Shown: positions 26,216 through 34,890 of the stretch, in pieces
Layout: each line of letters starts with the position of its first letter
Numbering within the stretch: the first letter of the stretch is position 1
Origin: Lachnospiraceae bacterium
GTDB taxonomy: Bacteria > Bacillota > Clostridia > Lachnospirales > Lachnospiraceae
DNA: 37,246 bases
Assembly (NCBI GenBank): GCA_024695465.1
Contig: JAILID010000141.1
Coordinates: 1-37,246 of the forward strand
Direction of reading: 5' to 3'
Notes under the pieces: model-generated
Database searches by the model: none
Told to the model about the DNA's origin: nothing
The model's input: only the letters and a program-made list of their open reading frames with translations
Program-made: the position numbers and the translations under genes

Positions 26216-27616
26216 TCAAGTCCGGTCCGGCAAAGCGGAACCTGAATCCGCCATATGCTCCCTGACATACGCCTTAAACTCGTCTCCTCTCACTTCAAAG
26301 TTTTTAAATTCCCCCCAGGACGCGCATGCAGGCGACAAAAGGACGGCGTCTCCCGGCTCAGCGTGTAGAAGGCAGAACTCCATAGCCTCCGTCATATTTT
26401 CCAGAAGAACGATTCTTTCTTCCGGGAAACCGCACTCAAGCGCCGCGTTTTTGATGTCAAAACGGGTTTTTCCTTCCAGCACAAACCATTTCACGCGGCC
26501 TTCAAAGCTCCGTATCCATTCGCGGTAATCCGATCCCTTATCATAGCCTCCGGCAATAAGAAGCGTCGGACAGTTCATCGCCTGAATTCCCTTGATTGCG
26601 GCGTCCGGATTCGTCCCTTTTGAGTCGTTATACCAGGCTGCGCCGTTTATTTTTCCCGAAAACTCGATTCGATGCGCTACGGGAGGAAACGCGCGGCAGA
26701 CTTCCCGGATCACTTTCAGCGGAACGCCCGCCGTGTAAGCCATAGCAGACGCCGCCATGACGTTTTCATAATTATGGGTTCCAATGATCTGAAGTTCATC
26801 TGTATTAAGAAGTTCTTCTCTCAGCCCTCCTCTTGTCAGAATGATGCGGGAGCCGTCAAGATAAATAGCGTTTTCCATAACGCGTTTGGATGAAAACCAG
26901 AAGACATCCGCGGGACAGGCGCTTTCGCCAAATTCTCTTAAAACCGGATCCTCATAATTAAGAACACATACATCCTCTTTGGTCTGATTCAGGGTGATTT
27001 TCTCCTTGCAGCGGATATATTCCTCCATCGTGTGATGACGGTTCAGATGATCCTCCGTAATATTCAGTATGGCTGATACGGCCGGGTGAAAATCTTCACA
27101 GGTCTCCAGCTGAAAGCTGGAGAGTTCAGCCGTAAACACCGCGTTTTCTCCCGTTCCGAAAACCCTGCCTGCAAAAGAGCTGCCTATATTTCCGACAGTA
27201 TACGCTTCCGTTTCATATGCCGCCATAATTTTGCCGAGAATAGAAACCGTCGTCGTCTTTCCGTTCGTCCCGGTAACGCCCAGGACTTTCCCTTTCATCT
27301 GCCTGAAGGCAAGCTCAATCTCCCCAATCACAGGAATTCCGGCCTTCCTCAAAACAGTTACTTCCTTCGCGTCGGTTGGAATCCCGGGACTTAAAACCGC
27401 CAGATAAAGCGACTCCAGCGTTTCATCCGGAAGCTGTCCGGAAAAAGCCCGGACTTTTTCCGGGGCAATGCAGCCATTCTTCATCTCATCCGGCTGCAGT
27501 TTTTCATTTCCATCGAACAAAATCGGAAACGCGCCTTCTTGAATCAGCAGGTTAATTGCTCCGATGCCGCTTTTACCTGCTCCTAAAACAAGAACATTCT
27601 TCTCTTCAAGTTCCAT
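26216..27616 (-). CDS. murD: UDP-N-acetylmuramoyl-L-alanine:D-glutamate ligase
   Basis: A 466-residue cytoplasmic Mur ligase adding D-Glu to UDP-MurNAc-L-Ala. N-terminal VLVLGAGKSGIGA binds UDP, and the ATP loop is TGTNGKTTT (~108-116). Further Mur-ligase motifs are ILNITEDHLNRHHTMEEY, SAMAYTAG, RIEFSGKINGAAWYNDSKGTNPDA split over two motifs, and LLSPACASWGEFKNFEVRG near the C-terminus. ATG 27616 has GAAGAGG upstream. It follows mraY after 123 bp and ends the dcw cluster in this window. ftsW, murG and divIB, which usually follow, are not present before ftsZ. Confidence 0.96.
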   Translation of the reverse strand: MELEEKNVLVLGAGKSGIGAINLLIQEGAFPILFDGNEKLQPDEMKNGCIAPEKVRAFSGQLPDETLESLYLAVLSPGIPTDAKEVTVLRKAGIPVIGEIELAFRQMKGKVLGVTGTNGKTTTVSILGKIMAAYETEAYTVGNIGSSFAGRVFGTGENAVFTAELSSFQLETCEDFHPAVSAILNITEDHLNRHHTMEEYIRCKEKITLNQTKEDVCVLNYEDPVLREFGESACPADVFWFSSKRVMENAIYLDGSRIILTRGGLREELLNTDELQIIGTHNYENVMAASAMAYTAGVPLKVIREVCRAFPPVAHRIEFSGKINGAAWYNDSKGTNPDAAIKGIQAMNCPTLLIAGGYDKGSDYREWIRSFEGRVKWFVLEGKTRFDIKNAALECGFPEERIVLLENMTEAMEFCLLHAEPGDAVLLSPACASWGEFKNFEVRGDEFKAYVREHMADSGSALPDRT

Positions 27617-27739
27617 ATCATCGCCTCTTCCCGCTGCCGTGCCTTAAGAACCTGCTTACCAGACCCCAGGCACAGCTTATTATTCTTACAAAAACTATTC
27701 TTGAATACGCTGCATGAGCCGCGTAATATGAGCGTCATG

Positions 27740-28699
27740 TTATATAGCCAGAAGTCCTGCAATTGCCAGCAGAATAGCGGCCACTGTAAAATTGGCCACA
27801 ACCCGGGTCTCCGACCAGCCTGACAATTCAAAATGATGGTGTATAGGAGCCATCTTAAAAATTCTTTTGCCATGGGTCATTTTAAAGTAACCCACCTGGA
27901 GGATAACAGAAAGCACTTCCACAAGATAAACCAATCCAATCAGCGGAATATAAAGAGGCATTCCAAGCATATAAGCCATCCCTATGACAAAACCGCCTAA
28001 CGCCAGCGATCCCGTATCGCCCATAAAGACTTTGGCAGGATAGGCGTTATAAACCAGAAAACCCAGCAGGGAGCCAAGTACCGCGGTTCCCATAGGCGTA
28101 ATCCCTCCGTCAAGCATAATGGAAGCAATCGTGAAAAACACCGCGGCAACAGCCGTGACGGATGCGGCCAGCCCATCTACGCCGTCCGTGAAATTAACCC
28201 CGTTCACAGTTCCACCGATTGCCAGAACCATAAGCGGCCACTTGAAAATGCCGATATCAACCTCTCTGCCTCCGGAAAAAGGAATCCGGAGATTCATGGA
28301 AATATCTGTAAAACGCGATAAATAGACCCCAAAGACAAATATGATGACAAGCTCCAGCAAAAACTTCTGGCGGGGATACAGACCGTCCGAGCGGCGCTTT
28401 ACGACCTTCAGGTAATCATCGGCAAATCCAAGAAGGCCGTAACTTAAAGTCAGAAAAAGCACCGGTCCGATTCGAGGATATCGGAAAATGTAAAACATCC
28501 CGGTAAGCGTAATGGCCGCCAGAAACATGATCCCGCCCATAGTCGGCGTACCGGCTTTTTTCTTATGCGCTTCAACGCCAAGCTCCCGTTCTGTCTGCCC
28601 AACCTTCAGCTTCAAAAGAAACGGAATGAGGACCGGTCCCAAAGCCACCGTAACAGCAAATGTTATAAAAACCGGAATTATTTCCACAACAGCAAGCAT
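27740..28699 (-). CDS. mraY: Phospho-N-acetylmuramoyl-pentapeptide transferase
   Basis: A 319-residue, roughly ten-helix membrane enzyme that makes lipid I from UDP-MurNAc-pentapeptide and undecaprenyl phosphate. Conserved motifs: TPTMGGIMF, GFADDYLKV (the Asp pair), NFTDGVDGLA, KVFMGDTGSLALGG and the HHHFE loop. ATG 28699 has GAAAGG upstream. It lies 57 bp after the penicillin-binding protein gene and 123 bp before murD. This enzyme is the target of several nucleoside antibiotics and phage lysis proteins. Confidence 0.97.
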   Translation of the reverse strand: MLAVVEIIPVFITFAVTVALGPVLIPFLLKLKVGQTERELGVEAHKKKAGTPTMGGIMFLAAITLTGMFYIFRYPRIGPVLFLTLSYGLLGFADDYLKVVKRRSDGLYPRQKFLLELVIIFVFGVYLSRFTDISMNLRIPFSGGREVDIGIFKWPLMVLAIGGTVNGVNFTDGVDGLAASVTAVAAVFFTIASIMLDGGITPMGTAVLGSLLGFLVYNAYPAKVFMGDTGSLALGGFVIGMAYMLGMPLYIPLIGLVYLVEVLSVILQVGYFKMTHGKRIFKMAPIHHHFELSGWSETRVVANFTVAAILLAIAGLLAI

Positions 28700-28756
28700 C
28701 TTTACCTTTCTCCCTTCGTTAATCGCCTGAATTTTATAAGTTTACTACGAAAACGT

Positions 28757-30784
28757 TCAAGATGCAATCCCTTCCGTGTTATCTATGTCTGATCTCAGGT
28801 AAACATTTTCTTCTTCCAGTTCTTCATCCGCGTCAATTCCCAGATACGGAAGTACCTGGGAGAGAATATTTCTCGATATCCATTGAGGAAAACGGCTGTC
28901 ATCCTGTTTTTTTAAGTTCGGTTCGTCAATCACGGTATAGATGAGTACTTCCGGATTCTCGTAAGGGACGAAGCCTATAAAAGAGACCAGGTATTTACTG
29001 TTTCCTCTGGGCAGCTTTTCCGCGGTTCCGGTTTTCCCTCCCATGGAATAGCCGTTTACCTTAGCGTATTGCGCCGTTCCGTTCTCCACAGCCTCCTTCA
29101 TAGCCGACCGAATGATTTCAGCGGTATCCTTCGAAACTGTCTTTTTTTCAAGAATGCCGTCTTTTGAGGAAAGCACGCTGCCGTCCTCATCCCTTATTTC
29201 CCTGACGACGCAGGGACGGTAGAAGGAGCCCCCGTTTGCAATGGTGGAAACAGCCGCCGCTTCCTGTATCATGGTGCAGGTCCAGCCCTGTCCAAAAGAA
29301 GAGGTCGCCAGCTCCAGCGCTCCCAGCTTTTCGGCTTCAAACAAAATTCCGGCTTCTTCTCCGGAAAGGTCAATTCCGGTCTTGCTGCCAAAGCCGAAAT
29401 TCCTCTGACATTCAGCAAAATCTTCCGCGCCAAGTTTTGCCGCGATCTGCATAATGCCGTCATTACAGGAATTCGACAAGACTTCCTTCAGGCTGAGAAG
29501 TCCGTGTCCGGAAGCCTTCGAACAGCTGATTTTTGTTTTCTGGATCGTTTCGAAGCCGTCGCATAAAAAGGTGTCTTTTTCAGATATCTTTCCCGCATCC
29601 AGAGCCCCGGCCGCTGTGACAGGCTTCACAACCGATCCCGGTTCATAGCCGGATGAAATGCAGTAATTGCGGAAGATCTCGGCTCTCTCCTCTGCAGTAG
29701 AAGCGCTCGATTGCGGATCATTCAAATCAAATGAATCGTTGCTGGCCATGGCCAGCACCTGTCCGTTTGAAGGATTCATAACGATTACGCCTACATTGGC
29801 CGCAGCCTTCCGGTCTTCGTAAAAGGCGTCATATTCTTCCATGAAACGGTCTATTTCTGCCTGAACCATTCTCTCAATATTGATATCTATGGACGAGACA
29901 ACTGTTTTTCCATTTGTCGGTTCGATAATATCTCTCCGAATGTAGTCCGAAGAAGCTTCGCTCCAATAAGAATAGCGCCGTCCATCTGTCCCGGAAAGCT
30001 CCCCGTTATAATAACTCTCGATCCCATAGCCCAGATCCGCGCCGTCGCTGCCTGTAAACCCGATCACTTCCGAAGCCAGCGTGCGATAAGGATATTCTCT
30101 GTCATATACATCCTCGAAAAAAATTCCGGCCGTATATTTCAGCTTTTCTTTCAATATCTTTATCGCCTCATCCCCGGAAGAAGATCCATTCTTCCCATCA
30201 TTCAGGCTCTGCTTCTCCGCCTCAAGGGCTTCGATCGCTTTTTGGATATCTTCCCGGTAATCCTCATACTTTTTCCGTTCCGATGCCGTCAATGTTTTTC
30301 CGGAAAGAAGAACGTAATAGTTGGATGATTCGTATTTCTCATCATCCAGGATTGCCAGCAGCGTTGATTCTTCTATACCGTAAACCGTCTTAAGAGCCTC
30401 CAGAACAGGAGCTCTGTAGGGCTGGATGATCTTCCCGTCCTCCTTAACTTCCTGATTTACCAGCTCCGGATCAAGAATCAGCTTGTACATGCGGACAGAA
30501 AGCGCCAGAACGTTTCCGTTTGTATCCAGAATATCTCCTCGTTTCGCGGCCAAATCTGACTGATAATACATATTCCTGGTATTTCCAAGTACTTTCCTCC
30601 GGTACTCATCCCCCTTAAAAGCATCAATATAAAATACTCTTGCGAGAAGACAAATGAAAGCCAGCAGGACCGCTAAAAAAGATCCCGCCAGCTTTAATCT
30701 GGACTTCCTGTTTAGAGTTCCGCCGCGGCTTGAGAAAACAGAAGCTGTACGGCGTGTTTCCACTTTCTTTTTACGTTTTATCAT
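28757..30784 (-). CDS. Division-type class B penicillin-binding protein (FtsI/PBP2B-like)
   Basis: A 675-residue monofunctional transpeptidase cross-linking septal peptidoglycan. A basic N-terminus and one transmembrane helix (~32-52) are followed by a dimerisation domain and the transpeptidase domain with the three active-site motifs: S384-x2-K387 (EPGSVVKP), SNS at ~437 and KTG at ~584 (GGKTGTAEK). A charged coiled-coil-like insert (KAIEALEAEKQSLNDG, ~165-215) lies in the pedestal. No PASTA domain follows, which argues against SpoVD. The start is uncertain: ATG 30784, or TTG 30796 four codons earlier. It overlaps the FtsL-like gene by 14 bp. Confidence 0.93.
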   Translation of the reverse strand: MIKRKKKVETRRTASVFSSRGGTLNRKSRLKLAGSFLAVLLAFICLLARVFYIDAFKGDEYRRKVLGNTRNMYYQSDLAAKRGDILDTNGNVLALSVRMYKLILDPELVNQEVKEDGKIIQPYRAPVLEALKTVYGIEESTLLAILDDEKYESSNYYVLLSGKTLTASERKKYEDYREDIQKAIEALEAEKQSLNDGKNGSSSGDEAIKILKEKLKYTAGIFFEDVYDREYPYRTLASEVIGFTGSDGADLGYGIESYYNGELSGTDGRRYSYWSEASSDYIRRDIIEPTNGKTVVSSIDINIERMVQAEIDRFMEEYDAFYEDRKAAANVGVIVMNPSNGQVLAMASNDSFDLNDPQSSASTAEERAEIFRNYCISSGYEPGSVVKPVTAAGALDAGKISEKDTFLCDGFETIQKTKISCSKASGHGLLSLKEVLSNSCNDGIMQIAAKLGAEDFAECQRNFGFGSKTGIDLSGEEAGILFEAEKLGALELATSSFGQGWTCTMIQEAAAVSTIANGGSFYRPCVVREIRDEDGSVLSSKDGILEKKTVSKDTAEIIRSAMKEAVENGTAQYAKVNGYSMGGKTGTAEKLPRGNSKYLVSFIGFVPYENPEVLIYTVIDEPNLKKQDDSRFPQWISRNILSQVLPYLGIDADEELEEENVYLRSDIDNTEGIAS

Positions 30785-31190
30785 TTTCCTTGTCAACCAT
30801 CCTGCTCAGCCCTGAGAGTTCCGCCTGAAGGAGCAGTTCCCCGGCCGCCGCCTCATTTCTGTTGGCGCAGACCGTGATCTGCGTCTTCAGATTCCGCATC
30901 TTTTCTTCCTGTGCCGATTCCATATGCTTCATCGTCAAAAAAAACAAGGCGGCCGCAAGGCAGAGAAAGCATGCGGCTGCAAGAAGAACAGCGTCTCTTC
31001 TTGCAGCCGCGGCGGCAGCTTTTCTCTCAAGCTGAAGCTTTTTCTTTTTACGTGCAGCAAGCTGTTTTTTTTCTTTTTCCGGGAAAACCTCATCCGCATG
31101 TCTTATGGCGTTTCCTTCCAGATAAAAGCCATCGCTCCCCATCCATGCGGCATAAGGTCCTCCATCCCGTTTTACAGCCCCCCTCTTCAT
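30771..31190 (-). CDS. FtsL-like septum protein
   Basis: A 139-residue bitopic protein: a long basic cytosolic N-terminus (~1-83, with KKKKLQLERKAAAAAARR), one transmembrane helix (VLLAAACFLCLAAALFFL) and a ~50-residue outer segment likely to form a coiled coil (MESAQEEKMRNLKTQITVC). Sequence identity in FtsL is always low, so the call rests on size, topology and position between rsmH and the class B PBP, exactly where ftsL lies. ATG 31190 has AAGGGG ~8 nt upstream and starts 2 bp after the rsmH stop. DivIC is absent here, as is common for dcw clusters. Confidence 0.75.
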   Translation of the reverse strand: MKRGAVKRDGGPYAAWMGSDGFYLEGNAIRHADEVFPEKEKKQLAARKKKKLQLERKAAAAAARRDAVLLAAACFLCLAAALFFLTMKHMESAQEEKMRNLKTQITVCANRNEAAAGELLLQAELSGLSRMVDKENDKT

Positions 31191-31192
31191 TT

Positions 31193-32185
31193 TCAGCACC
31201 CCTTTTCCGATGAAATACTCCCCTCTTTCACCTGCCAGTCTGCTTCCGAATGTCCTTCAAACACTCTCAGCTTTGCGCTCCTTGACCGCGGATTCTCTTC
31301 CATCTCCCGAGGAGAAGGAAGGATCGGTTTTCTGCTGATTACCCGTCCTCTGGATTTCTTGCCGCAGATGCATACAGGAAAACCTGGCGGACAGGTACAG
31401 GGATTTTCATTTCTTCTGAATGCCGTTTTTACAATTCGGTCCTCCAGCGAATGAAAAGTGATGACGCAAATCCTCCCGCCATCGGCAAGCAACCCGATCA
31501 TCGCGTCCAGGCTGTCCTCTAAGGCTGACAACTCCCCGTTAAGCTCAATCCTCAGCGCCTGAAACGTCCTCTTGGCCGGATGCCCTCCTGTTTTTTGATT
31601 CTTCATCGGAATGGAAGCCTTTATAATCGAGCTTAACTCCCCAGTCGTCTCGATTCGTTTTCGGCTTCTTGCCTTCACAATGTTTCTTGCTATGTTGGCC
31701 GCAAACCTCTCTTCGCCATAGTCCCTTATGATGCGAAATAATTCCCCTTCAGAGGCGTCGTTGACCAGATCGGCAGCTGTCCGCGATTCTCTCTGGTCCA
31801 TGCGCATATCAAGAGGCGCATCTGACATATAGGAAAAACCGCGTTCCGCTGTATCCAGCTGGTACGAAGAAACTCCAAGATCCAGCACAATTCCATCGAC
31901 TTTCCCGATACCCGCCACCTTCAGAATGTCCGGCATTTCGCTGAAATTACCTCTTACTATGCGCGCGCGCGAGCCATAGCAGGGAAACAGCCGCTCCCCA
32001 GCAGCCTGAATTGCAGCTTCATCCCGATCAATCCCTATCAGCATTCCGGCAGGTCCAAGATGCGAAAGAATCTCAGCTGAATGTCCTCCTCCGCCCAATG
32101 TTCCGTCTACATAAATACCTCCCGGCCGGATAAGAAGATTCTCGATAGTTTCTTCCAGTAGTACAGAAGTATGATGAAAATCCAC
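31193..32185 (-). CDS. rsmH: 16S rRNA (cytosine1402-N4)-methyltransferase
   Basis: A 330-residue SAM-dependent enzyme (MraW) methylating C1402 in the ribosomal P site. N-terminal [14 protein letters not shown], then the SAM motif [37 protein letters not shown] split by one residue, and late [14 protein letters not shown] Cys-rich loop, [20 protein letters not shown], lies near residue 285. The start codon is GTG (32185-32183), with AAAGGAG 4-5 nt upstream. It is the second gene of the dcw cluster, 15 bp after mraZ, and is followed by ftsL. Confidence 0.96.
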   Translation of the reverse strand: MDFHHTSVLLEETIENLLIRPGGIYVDGTLGGGGHSAEILSHLGPAGMLIGIDRDEAAIQAAGERLFPCYGSRARIVRGNFSEMPDILKVAGIGKVDGIVLDLGVSSYQLDTAERGFSYMSDAPLDMRMDQRESRTAADLVNDASEGELFRIIRDYGEERFAANIARNIVKARSRKRIETTGELSSIIKASIPMKNQKTGGHPAKRTFQALRIELNGELSALEDSLDAMIGLLADGGRICVITFHSLEDRIVKTAFRRNENPCTCPPGFPVCICGKKSRGRVISRKPILPSPREMEENPRSRSAKLRVFEGHSEADWQVKEGSISSEKGC

Positions 32186-32200
32186 TAGGCTCCTTTCCCG

Positions 32201-32641
32201 TCAGAATCGAATGCCAAGGCTCTTCGCCTTTTCTCGCATTTCTTTCTTTGACTTGAATTTTGCCGCACGTTCCTCTTCCCAGCGCGCCGCGTCCCAGATC
32301 ACGAAATAATCATCCGATCCGATGATCACAGCCTCCCTTTTTATGCCAGCCTCCTCCCGCATCTCCTGCGGAAGCAGGATCCTCCCCTGCGGGTCCAGGC
32401 TGACCTCCTGGGTACTGGATAGAATATAGTTCTTGATATCCATCATATCCGCATCCGTGCTGCTGATTTCGGTGAGAGAAGCAGTGTGTTTTCGAAAAGC
32501 AGATTCGGGGTAAACAGAGAGGTTGTCAGAGAATGCGTTTGTGATATAAAGCGCTTCGGTCCCAATCATTTCCCTGTATTTTGAAGGAATAATCAGCCGT
32601 CCCTTCCCATCAACCGAATGTCTGAAGGTACCCAGATACAT
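32201..32641 (-). CDS. mraZ: Transcriptional regulator MraZ
   Basis: A 146-residue protein with two AbrB-like SpoVT domains, heading the dcw cluster and known in other bacteria to bind its own promoter. The first repeat is YLGTFRHSVDGKGRLIIPSKYRE, given here as two adjoining motifs (HSVDGKGRLIIPSKYRE after YLGTF), and the second contains SLDPQGRILLPQEMREEAG. ATG 32641 has GGGAG upstream. Its promoter region carries TGGGA/TGGAG repeats that are plausible autoregulatory sites. Confidence 0.96.
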   Translation of the reverse strand: MYLGTFRHSVDGKGRLIIPSKYREMIGTEALYITNAFSDNLSVYPESAFRKHTASLTEISSTDADMMDIKNYILSSTQEVSLDPQGRILLPQEMREEAGIKREAVIIGSDDYFVIWDAARWEEERAAKFKSKKEMREKAKSLGIRF

Positions 32642-32649
32642 AAGTCATC

Positions 32650-32685
32650 TCCCACTTTACTGCTTTTTTCCTCCACTTTTTCCCA
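32650..32685 (-). promoter_or_regulatory. Candidate MraZ operator repeats
   Basis: On the minus strand TGGGA (32685-32681), five bases, TGGAG (32675-32671) and, 16 bases on, TGGGA (32654-32650). MraZ is known to bind direct TGGGN repeats with 5-nt spacers upstream of mraZ. The first two fit exactly; the third overlaps the ribosome-binding site. Confidence 0.55.
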
Positions 32686-32694
32686 CCTGCTGAC

Positions 32695-32723
32695 ATTTTA
32701 CCCTAATTTCCTGTTTTTTTCAA
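32695..32723 (-). promoter_or_regulatory. Promoter of the dcw cluster
   Basis: TTGAAA (32723-32718), a 17-bp spacer and TAAAAT (32700-32695) on the minus strand, immediately upstream of the candidate MraZ repeats. Confidence 0.75.
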
Positions 32724-32733
32724 TACTATAGAA

Positions 32734-32762
32734 AGAAAAAAATCCGACGAATCTGTCGGATT
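32734..32762 (-). terminator. Terminator of lgt
   Basis: AATCCGAC (32741-32748) and GTCGGATT (32755-32762) form a perfect 8-bp stem, followed on the minus strand by a TTTTTTTC tail. It isolates ychF-lgt from the dcw promoter 10 bp further on. Confidence 0.88.
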
Positions 32763-32793
32763 TTAATAACAGCAGCCCGGAAGCAGCTTTTTC

Positions 32794-33678
32794 TTAACAA
32801 ACGGGATTTTTCTTTTCTTCTGCAGGCCGCCTCTCCTGAAGGCGCCGCCTGATAATATACGCTGTACCTGAAGCGGCCAGTACAGCCGAAAGCAGCATGG
32901 AAACCGGCACCCGGGTATGCGGGAGCAGAAGCTGATCCGTACGCAGCGATTCGATAAAAAACCGCCCAATACCATAACCGGTCAGATAAAGCAGAAATAA
33001 CTCGCCTTTAAAGCGGACTTTATTCCGAAAGAAAAACAGAAAAATCAGAAGTCCCGTATTCCAAAGGCTTTCGTAGAGAAATGTGGGATGGACCTGAATA
33101 CAGGAAACGCCCCGGACGGTCAGCAGGTTTTCCCACATCGCTTCGGTGATTTCGTTTTGTCTTACCGCGGAAACCGGAAGCTGCATGGCGAACAGCGAAT
33201 CCGTATACCCCCCGAAAGCCTCCCGGTTAAAAAAATTTCCCCAGCGTCCCAGAATCTGGCCGATGGGCACGCTCATGGCAATCGTATCGAAGGTCTGGCC
33301 CACATCCCACTTCTTATGCCGGGCAAAGAGATATATGGCGCAGACTCCGGCCAGAATTCCGCCGTAAATAGCCAATCCGCCCTGGCGAATATTAAACACC
33401 GAAAGCAGGTCATTCTTATAGTGATCCCAGGAGAAAACGACATAATAGATCCGTGCTCCGACAACCCCTGCGGCAATGGTTATCAGAAACATATCCATAT
33501 AAGCATCCGTATCCTGATGGGTTTCCCTGGCCCGAAGCGTCATCGCAAAAGCCGCCAGCAGCATCCCAAGGGCAATCACAATTCCATAATACGCTATTGA
33601 GAAGCCGCCTATACTGATATTCTTTCCGACATGGGACAGATAAATGCCCAGATGCGGAAAATTAATATTATAATCCAT
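32794..33678 (-). CDS. lgt: Prolipoprotein diacylglyceryl transferase
   Basis: A 294-residue membrane enzyme that attaches diacylglycerol to the lipobox Cys of prolipoproteins. The Lgt signature GRWGNFFNREAFGG is present, together with RQGGLAIYGGILAG and GYGIGRFFIESLRTDQL. About seven transmembrane segments are visible. ATG 33678 has a weak GGGG site; the N-terminus is family-like. It lies 18 bp downstream of ychF and ends at a terminator. The deacetylase lipoprotein at 12550 would be one of its substrates. Confidence 0.96.
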   Translation of the reverse strand: MDYNINFPHLGIYLSHVGKNISIGGFSIAYYGIVIALGMLLAAFAMTLRARETHQDTDAYMDMFLITIAAGVVGARIYYVVFSWDHYKNDLLSVFNIRQGGLAIYGGILAGVCAIYLFARHKKWDVGQTFDTIAMSVPIGQILGRWGNFFNREAFGGYTDSLFAMQLPVSAVRQNEITEAMWENLLTVRGVSCIQVHPTFLYESLWNTGLLIFLFFFRNKVRFKGELFLLYLTGYGIGRFFIESLRTDQLLLPHTRVPVSMLLSAVLAASGTAYIIRRRLQERRPAEEKKNPVC

Positions 33679-33696
33679 ATTTAAGCCCCGCTGCGG

Positions 33697-34800
33697 TCAA
33701 ACATTAAAACGGAATAATATAACGTCTCCATCCCTGACAACATATTCTTTTCCTTCGATACGGACCAGGCCCTTCTCCCGGGCCGCCGCATAGGAACCGG
33801 CTTCCAAAAGTTCCTTATAGTTGATGACTTCCGCCTTGATAAATCCCCTTTCGAAATCCGTGTGGATCTTTCCTGCTGCCTTCGGCGCCTTGCAGCCGAT
33901 CGGAATCGTCCAGGCCCGGGTTTCATCCTCCCCGGTCGTGAGGAAGCTCATAAGGCCGAGCAGATGGTAGCTGGCCGCTATCAGCTTATCGAGTCCGGAT
34001 TTCTCAATGCCGAGATCTGCCAGAAACTCCTGCTTCTCATCATCCTCAAGTTCCGCGATCTCCTCCTCAATCCGGGCGGAGATGACAAAGACCTCCGAGC
34101 CTTCCTTCCCGGCAATCTCCCTCACGTTTCCGACAAATTCATTTGAAGCACCGTCGTCCGCAAGATCGGAATCCTCTACATTAGCCGCGTAGATCACCGG
34201 CTTGTCGGTGATCAAGCTAAGACCTGCCTTGAACCTGGCGTTTTCTTCATCCTCCGGGATGAAGCTGATGGCCTTCCGGCCGTTCTCGAGATGCTGTTTC
34301 AGCTCCAGAAGCAGATCGTACTCGCGTTTGGCGTCCTTGCTCGCGCCCGATTTGGCAGTCTTAGCCGTCTTTCCGATTCGTCTCTCCAGAACCTCCAGGT
34401 CCGCGAAGATAAGCTCCAGATCAATAGTTTCAATATCCCGGACAGGATCAACGCTGCCCTCGACATGAATGATGTTTTCATTCTCAAAACAGCGGACCAC
34501 ATGTACGATTGCGTCGCACTCGCGGATATTGGCCAGGAACTGGTTGCCGAGACCCTCTCCTCTGGAAGCTCCGCGGACAAGGCCTGCAATATCGACAAAT
34601 TCAATTACGGCAGGCGTCGTCTTCTTTGAATGAGAAAACTCGGAAAGAAGCTTCAAGCGCTCGTCCGGGACGGGAACGACTCCGACGTTCGGGTCGATCG
34701 TGCAGAATGGAAAATTCGCGGAAGCGGCTCCGGCTCTGGTCAAAGAGTTAAACAAAGTGCTTTTCCCGACATTGGGAAGACCTACAATTCCTAATTTCAT
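33697..34800 (-). CDS. ychF: Ribosome-binding ATPase YchF
   Basis: A 367-residue Obg-family P-loop protein. Walker A is GLPNVGKST (7-15), and [15 protein letters not shown] and the G3 motif [17 protein letters not shown] (as DIAGLV plus GEGLGN) are conserved. The position of the usual NKxD guanine motif reads NVED, as expected for the ATP-preferring YchF group. The C-terminal TGS domain is present ([20 protein letters not shown]). ATG 34800 follows AAAGGAG with a long 13-nt spacer. It has its own promoter at 34837-34865 and is followed by lgt. Confidence 0.96.
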   Translation of the reverse strand: MKLGIVGLPNVGKSTLFNSLTRAGAASANFPFCTIDPNVGVVPVPDERLKLLSEFSHSKKTTPAVIEFVDIAGLVRGASRGEGLGNQFLANIRECDAIVHVVRCFENENIIHVEGSVDPVRDIETIDLELIFADLEVLERRIGKTAKTAKSGASKDAKREYDLLLELKQHLENGRKAISFIPEDEENARFKAGLSLITDKPVIYAANVEDSDLADDGASNEFVGNVREIAGKEGSEVFVISARIEEEIAELEDDEKQEFLADLGIEKSGLDKLIAASYHLLGLMSFLTTGEDETRAWTIPIGCKAPKAAGKIHTDFERGFIKAEVINYKELLEAGSYAAAREKGLVRIEGKEYVVRDGDVILFRFNV

Positions 34801-34836
34801 TTATGATAACATCTCCTTTATTCAGCAGTATTATTT

Positions 34837-34865
34837 ACTATAGCATGAAAATGCTTCATTCTCAA
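34837..34865 (-). promoter_or_regulatory. Promoter of ychF-lgt
   Basis: TTGAGA (34865-34860), a 17-bp spacer and TATAGT (34842-34837) on the minus strand, with an imperfect GCAT...ATGC inverted repeat inside the spacer. Confidence 0.75.
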
Positions 34866-34890
34866 CCTCTTTTGAACGGGAACTCCGCGC

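Noticed and set aside
27583-27873. Minus-strand 96-codon ORF spanning the mraY-murD gap
   Set aside because: It overlaps the ends of both conserved genes in another frame and resembles no protein; the 123-bp gap holds nothing else I can support.
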